Shown here in pieces: positions 51,611 to 58,803 of a stretch of DNA of 64,000 nucleotides. A program made the position numbers and the translations under genes. How positions within the stretch are numbered: position 1 is the stretch's first letter; the number at the start of each line of letters is the position of its first letter. Below the pieces are notes generated by a model, which made no database searches, was not told the DNA's origin, and saw nothing but the letters and a program-made list of their open reading frames with translations. The DNA comes from Panacagrimonas sp052389915 (GTDB lineage Bacteria > Pseudomonadota > Gammaproteobacteria > Nevskiales > Nevskiaceae). The stretch is taken from assembly GCA_052389915.1 (NCBI GenBank), contig JBQTHL010000031.1:186001-250000 (forward strand), read 5' to 3'.

Positions 51611-52810
51611 GTGAAAACCCAGGCCCTCGTCGTCACCGACGATCCGGTTTATCTGAGCTGGCTGCAGAACGCGGCTCCCGGCTGGGATTTTTCCCTCGTG
51701 CGCTCGGTCGAGGCAGAAGACCTGGTGACCCGGGCGCAGGCCGCTGGAAGGGTGGACCTAATCCTGTTCCAGTTCGATAGAGCCAACGCGAGCGAGCGTG
51801 TGGCGCTGGTCGAGCGCACCCTGCAACGCCTGCCCACCATTGCGGTCGCCGGCATCGGCGAGGACGAAGACCCGGGTGTGATGCTGTCCGCCATGCGCTC
51901 CGGCGCACGCGATTTCCTGGTGCTCAAGCGCGACGAGGCTCAGGCGCCCACATTGTTGGGCCGCCTGCTTCGTCTTGGCACCGGCGGTTTGCCGCCGCGC
52001 AGGCAGGGCAAGCTACTGGCCGTGCTCGGACCCTACCCGGATGATGGCTTGGCCTTTCTCGGCGAGCACCTCGCCCTGGCCTGTGCCGAACGACGGGTCA
52101 CGGACGAGCGGCGGGCCGCGGGCGAGCGCATCTTGTTCATCGACATGGCCGCGCCCGCCGGCGCCGGCGCCGTATTTCTCGATCTCAAACAGAGCTACGG
52201 CGTGCTCGACGCGCTGCAGGACATGCATCGCTTTGACGCCACGCTGATCGAAACCACGTTCGCCAAGCACCCCAGCGGCACCTACGTGCTGAGTCTGCCG
52301 GAAGATCTGATCGGCATGCCGCGTTTCGACCCGACCGATCTGCTCACCCTGTTCGACGTGGTGCGCAATCATTTCTCCTGCACCGTGGTCACGGCAGATG
52401 GGCACTCGTCCCTGATCGCGGTCAAGGCGGCGCTTGCGCAGGCGGATCGCGCCGTGCTGCTGTGTCATCAATCGATCTTACGTTCGCGTCACTGCAAGCA
52501 CCTGCTGCAAGCCCTGCGCGCCGACGACTGCGCGCTCGACCGGCTCGGGCTGGTGGTGGATCAGTACGCGAGGCGTGTCGGCCTGGAGCCGGACAATCTG
52601 GCCGCCTTGTTCGATCTGCCTTCGCTGGGTGTGCTGGCGTCCCAGCCTGCCCATCGCTTACAGGCGATGAATACAGGGCAGTCGATGTTCGCCAGCGCGC
52701 CCAAGGATGAATACTGCGCCAGCGTGCGCGCACTCGCCGCCGCGATGCTGGGTGCGCCGGCGGTCAAGCATGCCGCTGCCGCCGGGCTGTTTGGACGCCT
52801 GTTCTCCTGA
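51611..52810 (+). CDS. tadZ: TadZ/CpaE-like pilus localisation protein, degenerate P loop
   Basis: The 399-residue protein has an N-terminal receiver-like domain (about 1-125) and a MinD/ParA-like domain. The deviant Walker A (KGGVGxT) expected near residue 140 is replaced by LGPYPDDGLAFLGEHLA, while the following Walker A'/B-like ILFIDMA remains. ATP binding is thus doubtful. TadZ marks the site for pilus assembly. I chose GTG 51611 because GGAG lies 5 nt upstream; an in-frame ATG 25 codons earlier comes from the REP element. Confidence 0.82.
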   Translation: MKTQALVVTDDPVYLSWLQNAAPGWDFSLVRSVEAEDLVTRAQAAGRVDLILFQFDRANASERVALVERTLQRLPTIAVAGIGEDEDPGVMLSAMRSGARDFLVLKRDEAQAPTLLGRLLRLGTGGLPPRRQGKLLAVLGPYPDDGLAFLGEHLALACAERRVTDERRAAGERILFIDMAAPAGAGAVFLDLKQSYGVLDALQDMHRFDATLIETTFAKHPSGTYVLSLPEDLIGMPRFDPTDLLTLFDVVRNHFSCTVVTADGHSSLIAVKAALAQADRAVLLCHQSILRSRHCKHLLQALRADDCALDRLGLVVDQYARRVGLEPDNLAALFDLPSLGVLASQPAHRLQAMNTGQSMFASAPKDEYCASVRALAAAMLGAPAVKHAAAAGLFGRLFS

Positions 52811-52812
52811 GC

Positions 52813-54066
52813 ATGGCCGCCATCGGAATCGGGAATGCGTTGAAGGAACCGGTGGGCACCGATCCCATCGCTCGCTTCCGGCTTTCCGATCAGTACCAGC
52901 AGCTCAAGAGCACCCTGCACAAGAGCCTGATTGCGCACATCGACGAGCGCAATCTGGAAATCGACAAGTGGGACGCAGCCAAGGTCGAGCGCTTCGTCGC
53001 CGAGCAGGTGCGCCAGTACGTGGTGCAGCAGCGCCTGCCAGTGAATTCGCGCGAAGCCGACGCACTGGCGCGCGACGCGCGCGACGAGCTGATGGGCTTC
53101 GGCCCGATCCAGAGCCTGGTCGACGACGACACCGTGAACGACATCGTGGTCAACGGACCCTCGCGTGTGTTCGTGGAACGCGGCGGTGTTCTGTCCACCG
53201 CTCCGGTGCGCTTCGTTGACGACAACCACGTCATCCGCGTGATCCAGCGCATCCTCTCGCCGCTGGGCCGGAGAGTGGACGAGTCCACGCCGATGGTCGA
53301 TGCGCGCCTGCCCGACGGCTCGCGAGTCAACGCCATCATCCCGCCGATCGCGCTGGACGGGCCCTGCCTGTCCATCCGCAAGTTCCGCAAGACCGCGCTC
53401 ACGACCGACCAGTTGCTGAAAGCCGGCAGCGTGTCGCGGGCAGAGCTGATCTACCTCAAGCAACGCGTGCGCGCGCGCACCAACCTGATCGTGATCGGCG
53501 GCACCGGCTCGGGCAAGACGACGTTTCTCAACCTGCTGTCGCTGTGGATTCCGCCCACCGAACGCATCATCACGGTGGAAGATGCGGCCGAGTTGCGCAT
53601 CGCGCACCCGCACGTGGTGCGGCTGGAGACGCGGCCACCGAACCTGGAAGGCAACCGCGCCGTGACCGCGCGCGATCTGGTGCGCAACGCGCTGCGCATG
53701 CGGCCCGACCGCATTATCGTCGGCGAGGTCCGCGGCGACGAGGTGCTGGACATGCTGCAAGCCATGAACACCGGCCACGACGGCTCGATGACGACCTTGC
53801 ACGCCAACAACCCGCATGACGCCATTCACCGCCTCGAACTGCTCGCCGCATTCGCGGGATTCACCGGCAACGACGTGACGTTTCGCGGCCAAGTCGCGGC
53901 CGCGATCCAGCTCGTCGTGCACGTGGCGCGCCTGCCGTCGGGCGAGCGTCGCCTGATGTCGGTCACCGAACTGAACGGCCAGGACGAGCGCGGCATCATC
54001 ATGCGCGAGCTGTTCCGCTACGACGTGGAACGCGGAGAGCACATGAACCTCCTGGGAGCGGACTGA
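52813..54066 (+). CDS. tadA: Flp pilus assembly ATPase TadA/CpaF
   Basis: The 417-residue type II/IV secretion ATPase drives pilin assembly. It has the helical N-terminal region with LMGFGPIQSLVDDDTVNDIVV (quoted in part: GFGPIQSLVDDDTVND), RVNAIIPPIALDG, Walker A GGTGSGKTTFLN, an Asp-box ITVEDAAELRI, and Walker B RIIVGEVRGDE with the His-box GHDGSMTTLHAN. All catalytic motifs are intact. Start is 2 nt after the tadZ stop. Its TGA overlaps the ATG of a short ORF leading to tadB. Confidence 0.95.
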   Translation: MAAIGIGNALKEPVGTDPIARFRLSDQYQQLKSTLHKSLIAHIDERNLEIDKWDAAKVERFVAEQVRQYVVQQRLPVNSREADALARDARDELMGFGPIQSLVDDDTVNDIVVNGPSRVFVERGGVLSTAPVRFVDDNHVIRVIQRILSPLGRRVDESTPMVDARLPDGSRVNAIIPPIALDGPCLSIRKFRKTALTTDQLLKAGSVSRAELIYLKQRVRARTNLIVIGGTGSGKTTFLNLLSLWIPPTERIITVEDAAELRIAHPHVVRLETRPPNLEGNRAVTARDLVRNALRMRPDRIIVGEVRGDEVLDMLQAMNTGHDGSMTTLHANNPHDAIHRLELLAAFAGFTGNDVTFRGQVAAAIQLVVHVARLPSGERRLMSVTELNGQDERGIIMRELFRYDVERGEHMNLLGAD

Positions 54067-54284
54067 TGACGATGCGGAATGCGTCTGCGCTCCGGACGCT
54101 GCGCTCCTTCCTGCGCGTGTGGGTGACGGCGGGTCCCAGCGCCGGACTGACACTGAGTCAGTCCGGCGTAAGCCCGCCGTGGATGGGGGCGCTTGCAGAA
54201 CGAACTGCTGCGCGGTCCCGCCTACACCCTCCCCCGCTGTTGCTGGGGAGGATGTTATCGAGCGTGGAGCGAACATCGGCATGA
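54066..54284 (+). CDS. Short ORF bridging tadA and tadB
   Basis: A 72-codon frame begins at ATG 54066, sharing the A of the tadA stop (TGATG), and ends at TGA 54282-54284, overlapping the tadB ATG (ATGA). The product is Arg/Ser/Leu-rich with no recognisable domain and its DNA is mostly two palindromes. It may be translated simply to carry ribosomes from tadA to tadB across an inserted repeat. Alternatively it is non-coding and tadB starts independently. No family recognised. Confidence 0.4.
   Translation: MTMRNASALRTLRSFLRVWVTAGPSAGLTLSQSGVSPPWMGALAERTAARSRLHPPPLLLGRMLSSVERTSA
54128..54251 (+). repeat. Two palindromes inserted between tadA and tadB
   Basis: The first has a perfect 11-bp stem, GCCGGACTGAC (54141-54151) with GTCAGTCCGGC (54157-54167), and an outer GGCGGG/CCCGCC pair (54128-54133 and 54173-54178). 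The second pairs CCTCCCC (54228-54234) with GGGGAGG (54245-54251). In most tad loci tadA and tadB abut, so this 215-nt spacer looks like an inserted repeat element. Confidence 0.6.
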
Positions 54285-55204
54285 TGGCCTCCGCAATCCT
54301 GTTTGCACTGGCGATAGCGATGGCAGGCATCGCCATCTGGCTGTTCGTCTACGCGGACCGGCGCGAGCGCCGCGACGACCTGTTGGTGCGCCTGCACGCG
54401 GGCGATCAGCCCGGCGCGCCGGTCTACATCTCTACCGAGTCGCGCCTGCGCAATCCGATCCTGCGCATCGCGTGCCGCCTGATCTGGCGCACCGGCGTGG
54501 AACTCGAACCCAAGACCGTCAGCAAAATCCTGTGGGTTCTCGCGGCCATCGTTCCGCTGGCCATACTGCTGTTCGACTGGTTCGGCGGTACGACTGTGAT
54601 CGCGCTCATGCTGGCTTTTGGCTACGGCATCCTGCGCAATCGCGCGGCACGTCGGCGGCGCAAGATCGTGGAGCAGATGCCCGGCTTTCTCGAAGGCGCC
54701 ATGCGCGTACTGCAAGCCGGCAATACGCTGGAAGAATCGCTCGCCACCGCCGCGGTTGAAAGCCCGGAACCACTCAGGCCGCTGTTCCAATCGGTGGGTC
54801 GGCAGGTGCGCCTGGGCGCCCCCTTGGACCAGGTGCTGGTGGATGTGGCCGACGTGCACGGCATTCGCGATATCAAGGTGCTGGCGCTGGCCGCCTCGAT
54901 CAATCGCAAGTACGGCGGCTCGCTACGCAACGTTTTTCGTAGCCTGATTTCAGCCATCCGTTCACGTGATGCGGCCGCGCGCGAACTGCGCGCGCTCACG
55001 GCGGAGACGCGGTTCTCCGCGTTGGTGCTGGCCGTCATCCCGGCTTTCCTGACGGTCTACATCTACCTGCAGAACCGGTTGTACTACGCCGACATGTGGG
55101 CCTCGCTGGGAGGACGCATCACCCTGATCACGGCTGTGGCCATGCAGGTCGCAGGCGTGGTGGTGATCTACCGCATGATGGGCTCGACCGAGGGGGACGA
55201 TTGA
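54281..55204 (+). CDS. tadB: Flp pilus inner-membrane platform protein TadB
   Basis: The 307-residue protein has an N-terminal membrane helix (about 3-20), a central pair (about 85-115) and C-terminal helices flanking a T2SSF/GspF domain (about 140-265) with MPGFLEGAMRVLQAGNTLEE and RQVRLGAPLDQVLVDVAD. TadB and TadC form the platform on which the TadA ATPase works. The ribosome-binding site is poor, in keeping with translational coupling to the upstream short ORF. A second ATG follows immediately. Confidence 0.9.
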   Translation: MMASAILFALAIAMAGIAIWLFVYADRRERRDDLLVRLHAGDQPGAPVYISTESRLRNPILRIACRLIWRTGVELEPKTVSKILWVLAAIVPLAILLFDWFGGTTVIALMLAFGYGILRNRAARRRRKIVEQMPGFLEGAMRVLQAGNTLEESLATAAVESPEPLRPLFQSVGRQVRLGAPLDQVLVDVADVHGIRDIKVLALAASINRKYGGSLRNVFRSLISAIRSRDAAARELRALTAETRFSALVLAVIPAFLTVYIYLQNRLYYADMWASLGGRITLITAVAMQVAGVVVIYRMMGSTEGDD

Positions 55205-56145
55205 TGACCCCCGGCCTGTTCGCGACCTTGGTCGCAGCCATGATCGTACTGGCCGGGACAGCCGTGCTCGCGCTGATTTACCTCATTTCGACCGCGCGGG
55301 AGTCGGCACGCCTGCGACGCCGTTTGACGCCGGGCGCCGGCGAAGCCGCCGGCCTGACACCCAGCTCCGGCGCGGAATTGATGCAAACCCTCGCGGTCGG
55401 CGGCAAGAAAATCGAGAGCCTGGTCGATTCCGACAACGAAAGCGCGCGCCTGTTAGTGCAGGCCGGCTGGCGTGGCGATCAGAATCGGATCATCTACTAC
55501 GCCTCGCAGGTGATTACCCCGCTTGTTCTGCTTGGGCTGATGGTGCCTCTGGCCTTGTTCGGTCCGCCCAAGCTGACACAGCCCTTGACGCTCCTTGCGT
55601 TCGGTCTGGCGGCGGCGATGCTCGGCGTGCTGCTGCCGCGCATGGTGCTCAAATCCAGGGCCGCGGCGCGCGTGCGCCGTATCAAGTCCGAGGTGCCGCT
55701 GTTCATTCATCTGCTGGTGCTGCTGTTCGAAGCCGGCCTTTCCACCCGGCAGGCGTTCGCCAGCATGGTGCGGGACGGTCGCGGCGTACTGCCCGAACTG
55801 GGCAAGGAATTCGAGCTGGTGCTTCGTCATCTGGAGGCCGGAGGCGAGACCGACGATGCGCTCAAAAATCTGGCAGCATCCATCGCGCTGGAGGATCTGA
55901 CGAGCACCCTCGCACTGCTGCGTCAGGTCGATCGCTATGGCGGCGAGGTGCGCGATCCGCTGCTCGAAACACTCAAGGTGATCGAAGAGCGCCGCTCGAT
56001 GGACATGCGCGAGATGGTGAATTTGATGTCCGGGCGCATGACGGTGGTGATGGTCTTGTTCTTCTTTCCCGCACTGCTCATTTTCGTCGCCGGCCCTGCG
56101 TTTCTTTCGGTCCTCAAGGCGCTCGGCGGAGTGAGTGCACAATGA
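55204..56145 (+). CDS. tadC: Flp pilus inner-membrane platform protein TadC
   Basis: The 313-residue protein has the same layout as TadB: an N-terminal helix (about 7-28), two central helices (about 105-150) and a T2SSF domain (about 170-295) with EVPLFIHLLVLLFEAGLSTR and a C-terminal helix. ATG 55204 overlaps the tadB stop (TGATG), so the longer upstream frame is rejected. It is coupled to tadD by a 4-nt overlap. Confidence 0.92.
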   Translation: MTPGLFATLVAAMIVLAGTAVLALIYLISTARESARLRRRLTPGAGEAAGLTPSSGAELMQTLAVGGKKIESLVDSDNESARLLVQAGWRGDQNRIIYYASQVITPLVLLGLMVPLALFGPPKLTQPLTLLAFGLAAAMLGVLLPRMVLKSRAAARVRRIKSEVPLFIHLLVLLFEAGLSTRQAFASMVRDGRGVLPELGKEFELVLRHLEAGGETDDALKNLAASIALEDLTSTLALLRQVDRYGGEVRDPLLETLKVIEERRSMDMREMVNLMSGRMTVVMVLFFFPALLIFVAGPAFLSVLKALGGVSAQ

Positions 56146-56876
56146 AACCGCTTCCGCTATTGATCTACGCCGCGTGCTGGATGGCGATGATCTCGGTTCT
56201 GAGTGGCTGCGCGGTGACGGAAGCGCAGCGTCGCGTCACGGCCGATACCGAACGCGAGATTGCGTCTGCCGACAGTCCCGCCAAACGCGAAGGCATCCAC
56301 ACCGATCTGATCCGCGGCATGCTCGCGCAGAATCAGTACTACGCGGCCATTGCCCACATTCAGGCACAGACGCGCGAGGCCGGCGTGACGCCGGAACTGC
56401 AACTGCTCGAAGCCGAGGCACGGCGCAAGCTGGGGCAATTGACCGAGGCACAGACGCTTTATCGCGGGCTGCTCAAATCGCCCTTCGTCGCCGAGGCTTA
56501 TCACGGCCTGGGACTTATCAGTGCGCCGGGAAACCTGGCTACTGGCATCTGGCAATTGCAGCAGGCCGTGGCGCGCAAGCCCACCAACGCCACCATGCGC
56601 AACGATCTGGGTTATGCGCTGATGATCGGTGGCCGCTACAGGGAGGCGATGCTGGAGTTGTCCACTGCCGTCGAACTCGAAGCCGGCAGCGGCGACGAAC
56701 GCGCACGCAACAACCTGGTGCTGCTTCTCGTGCTCAAGGGCGACGAAGCCGGCGTGCGCAGGATGGCACAGCAATCCAGCATGACACCCGAAACCCTGGC
56801 CGGCCTGCGCCGCCAGGCCCAGAATCTCAAGCGGCCGCCGGCAGCCAAAGCTGCTGCGGCTCCCAAAAGTAGTTAG
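56142..56876 (+). CDS. tadD: TadD-like TPR lipoprotein
   Basis: The 244-residue protein has a signal peptide with lipobox LSGC (Cys23) and TPR-like helical repeats (about 60-215), including AEAYHGLGLIS, ATMRNDLGYALMIGGRYREA and ERARNNLVLLLVLKG. TadD is the pilotin-like lipoprotein that assists secretin assembly. The Ala/Lys-rich C terminus is disordered. It overlaps tadC by 4 nt. Confidence 0.88.
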   Translation: MKPLPLLIYAACWMAMISVLSGCAVTEAQRRVTADTEREIASADSPAKREGIHTDLIRGMLAQNQYYAAIAHIQAQTREAGVTPELQLLEAEARRKLGQLTEAQTLYRGLLKSPFVAEAYHGLGLISAPGNLATGIWQLQQAVARKPTNATMRNDLGYALMIGGRYREAMLELSTAVELEAGSGDERARNNLVLLLVLKGDEAGVRRMAQQSSMTPETLAGLRRQAQNLKRPPAAKAAAAPKSS

Positions 56877-56916
56877 CGGTCAGTCGCCGGTGCTGCCGGC
56901 TCCAGCGGAGATGGAC

Positions 56917-57186
56917 ATGATGATGAAGAGGATGGTGGTGGCGATGGCGATGACCTTGCCATTGCTGGTTGGGGCGCAGGAACAGGCCACCGACAAGGCT
57001 GCGCTCGGCGCCGAGACGCGGTCCTGGACCGACTTGCAGACCTCGAATGCATCAGCATCCGCCGTGCCGCGCCCCATGTCCGGCGACATCGCCGAGCGCG
57101 TGTACGATCGTTACGCCAACAGCTACAGCTATCCCATTCCCGAGCAACTCGGACGCGAAGGGTTTGTGACGGAAGGCGGAGAGTAG
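56917..57186 (+). CDS. DUF3613-like small exported protein
   Basis: The 89-residue protein has a signal peptide (MMMKRMVVAMAMTLPLLVGA) and a short mature domain with ETRSWTDLQ, PRPMSGDIAERVYDRYANS and PIPEQL. This pattern fits DUF3613, a family found in tad loci of beta- and gammaproteobacteria. Function is unknown; a periplasmic accessory role in pilus assembly is inferred from context. Start 56917 is chosen because GGAG lies 6 nt upstream; ATG 56911 is in frame and also possible. Confidence 0.72.
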   Translation: MMMKRMVVAMAMTLPLLVGAQEQATDKAALGAETRSWTDLQTSNASASAVPRPMSGDIAERVYDRYANSYSYPIPEQLGREGFVTEGGE

Positions 57187-57235
57187 TCCGCGCCGGAAAA
57201 TGCACGGTAAAGCGGTACGGGTCTTTCTGAGGAAA

Positions 57236-57328
57236 CTACTTGCGGCTACTTCGCCAAGCCTCGTACGGAACCATGCACATGGCAACCGCCAAGCCGATCA
57301 GGGGGATGATGACGGCCCATTCCGTTAC
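57236..57328 (-). pseudogene. Degenerate small membrane-protein ORF 2
   Basis: The minus-strand frame TEWAVIIPLIGLAVAMCMVP, then YEAWRSSRK and stop, reads like a complete small single-helix protein but has no start codon: the frame opens at GTA ACG GAA, where homologues I recall begin MTEW. Loss of three bases between the stop of ORF 1 and this frame (TAATGACGG to TAACGG) would explain it. It overlaps the end of ORF 1. Confidence 0.45.
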
Positions 57329-57537
57329 ACGTTCTCTAGTTCTTCGATGCGACGAAATGCTCGCCGATTGACGAGGACGATAGCGACGATGGGGGCCATT
57401 GCGACCACAGCCGCGGCAGCCACTACGACAGGATTCGCAGTCTGATCGTTCTGAGCAAGCCAGGCGATCAGGGAGCATCGAGGGCAACACAGATTCCAAA
57501 GGCCCCCTTGAGCCAGCCGATTTCTTCCTTAGATGTG
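57325..57537 (-). pseudogene. Degenerate small membrane-protein ORF 1, frameshifted
   Basis: On the minus strand SKEEIGWLKGAFGICVALDA continues, after one missing base near 57475, as SLIAWLAQNDQTANP, an Ala/Val membrane segment and NRRAFRRIEELENV before TAA 57327-57325. The start also seems lost: ACATCTAAG would become ATG TCT AAG with two more bases. The joined sequence looks like a natural single-helix protein with an IAWLAQN motif. It is antisense to the tad locus. From 57538 to 57754 I see nothing but the start region of tadE. Confidence 0.5.
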
Positions 57538-57754
57538 GTCCGCCTTCGACATGCGGCCAAGTCTACGCCGCTTGGAAGCGGCGGACGCTGCGCCGTTCCC
57601 TACCGCGAGCACCTGTGACGCTTCGCTCAACACCCACACGACAGGCGGTGCAAGTGCGTAGAGCGACCGGCGTCAGGATTCCGCCGCCATTCCAGTATCT
57701 TTGCCGCATGGCCCCTGACCGTCCGACGCACCGCGTTTCGATCCCGAGTCGCCG

Positions 57755-58306
57755 ATGAATCCCAGCTCTCACTCCACCGGCAATCACGCGCTGCAATGGC
57801 AGCGCGGGGTGTACGCCGTGGAGTACGCGCTGGTCTTTCCGGTGTTCTTCCTGCTGCTCTATGGAACGCTGGCCTACGGCATGATTTTCACCATGCGTCT
57901 GAGTCTCCAGCACGCAGCCGAAGAAGGTGCACGCGCTGCGCTGCGCTACCAGCCTCAGATCCAGTCTTCCCCGGAAAACCAGCTCGTTCTTCGCCAGAAC
58001 AAGGCAGAAGAAATTGCGGCCACACAGACGCAATGGCTCAGCAGTCTTGGGGCACCGGTCATTGTGGCGAGCGTCTGTCCGATCGGCCAGAACTGTCCGC
58101 AGTCGCCGTCCGAAGACGGAACGCCTCCCGCCGTCCCCGTGTGTGGAGAGGATATCGGGACGACCTGTCAGGTTGTCGTCACCGTGACCTACGACTATCA
58201 AGCGAACCCCGTCTTCCCTTCGCTGCCCGGTCTGGATTTGATCTTTCCGGACAACTTGCAGGGACGAGCCCGGGTGCTGCTGGATGGAAGAGCACTGAGC
58301 CTGTGA
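57755..58306 (+). CDS. tadE: TadE-family pseudopilin (first copy)
   Basis: The 183-residue protein has a TadE N terminus with a prepilin-like processing site (QRG followed by VYAVEYALVFPVFFLLLYG), a membrane helix and a periplasmic domain with four cysteines (CPIGQNC, CGEDIGTTC), likely two disulfides. TadE-like pseudopilins prime pilus assembly. The C terminus overlaps the next gene by 4 nt (GTGA). The start is at ATG 57755 after a spacer containing the small degenerate ORFs. Confidence 0.88.
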   Translation: MNPSSHSTGNHALQWQRGVYAVEYALVFPVFFLLLYGTLAYGMIFTMRLSLQHAAEEGARAALRYQPQIQSSPENQLVLRQNKAEEIAATQTQWLSSLGAPVIVASVCPIGQNCPQSPSEDGTPPAVPVCGEDIGTTCQVVVTVTYDYQANPVFPSLPGLDLIFPDNLQGRARVLLDGRALSL

Positions 58307-58803
58307 ACTCGATCTCTCTCCAGACACAGCAGAGGCAGACCGGGGCCGCCGCGCTGGAATTTGCGCTTGTCTTCCCCACCCTATTCTTTCTCCTGTACGG
58401 GATGCTGAGCTACGGGGCGTTGATGTTCACGCAGTTGACGGTTTCGCGGGCGGTGGAGGACGGGGCCAGAGTACTGGCGCTCCTTCCGAATTCGTTCGAC
58501 ACCCTTGCGCGGGATCTCCGAATCAAGACGGAGGTCATCGAATCCCTTGCGTCCACGCCTATCGTGCCTGCTGCCAATAACGGCAGCATCGAGGAGCGCA
58601 GGATCTGGCTGAACGAACACGTCTTCCCCACCCGTATCACGGTTGTGGACGGCCCGTGTGCATCGTGCGTCACGATCACCTTGAACTTCCCCTATGCGAG
58701 CACAGACAGGACGCGTCTGTTCCCTTCGATCGATCTTCCCTTGATCGGAGACATGGAATGGATTCCAAGCGCGTTGAACTCTCAGGCAACGGTGCAACGA
58801 TGA
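58303..58803 (+). CDS. tadF: TadE/TadF-family pseudopilin (second copy)
   Basis: The 166-residue protein starts with GTG 58303 overlapping the tadE stop. It has the prepilin-like motif (QTG followed by AAALEFALVFPTLFFLLYGM), a membrane helix and a mostly beta periplasmic part with a CASC motif. It is paralogous to the preceding gene and is called TadF by position. The longer frame open upstream of it is out of phase with tadE and rejected. It overlaps the TadG-like gene by 4 nt. Confidence 0.85.
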   Translation: MNSISLQTQQRQTGAAALEFALVFPTLFFLLYGMLSYGALMFTQLTVSRAVEDGARVLALLPNSFDTLARDLRIKTEVIESLASTPIVPAANNGSIEERRIWLNEHVFPTRITVVDGPCASCVTITLNFPYASTDRTRLFPSIDLPLIGDMEWIPSALNSQATVQR

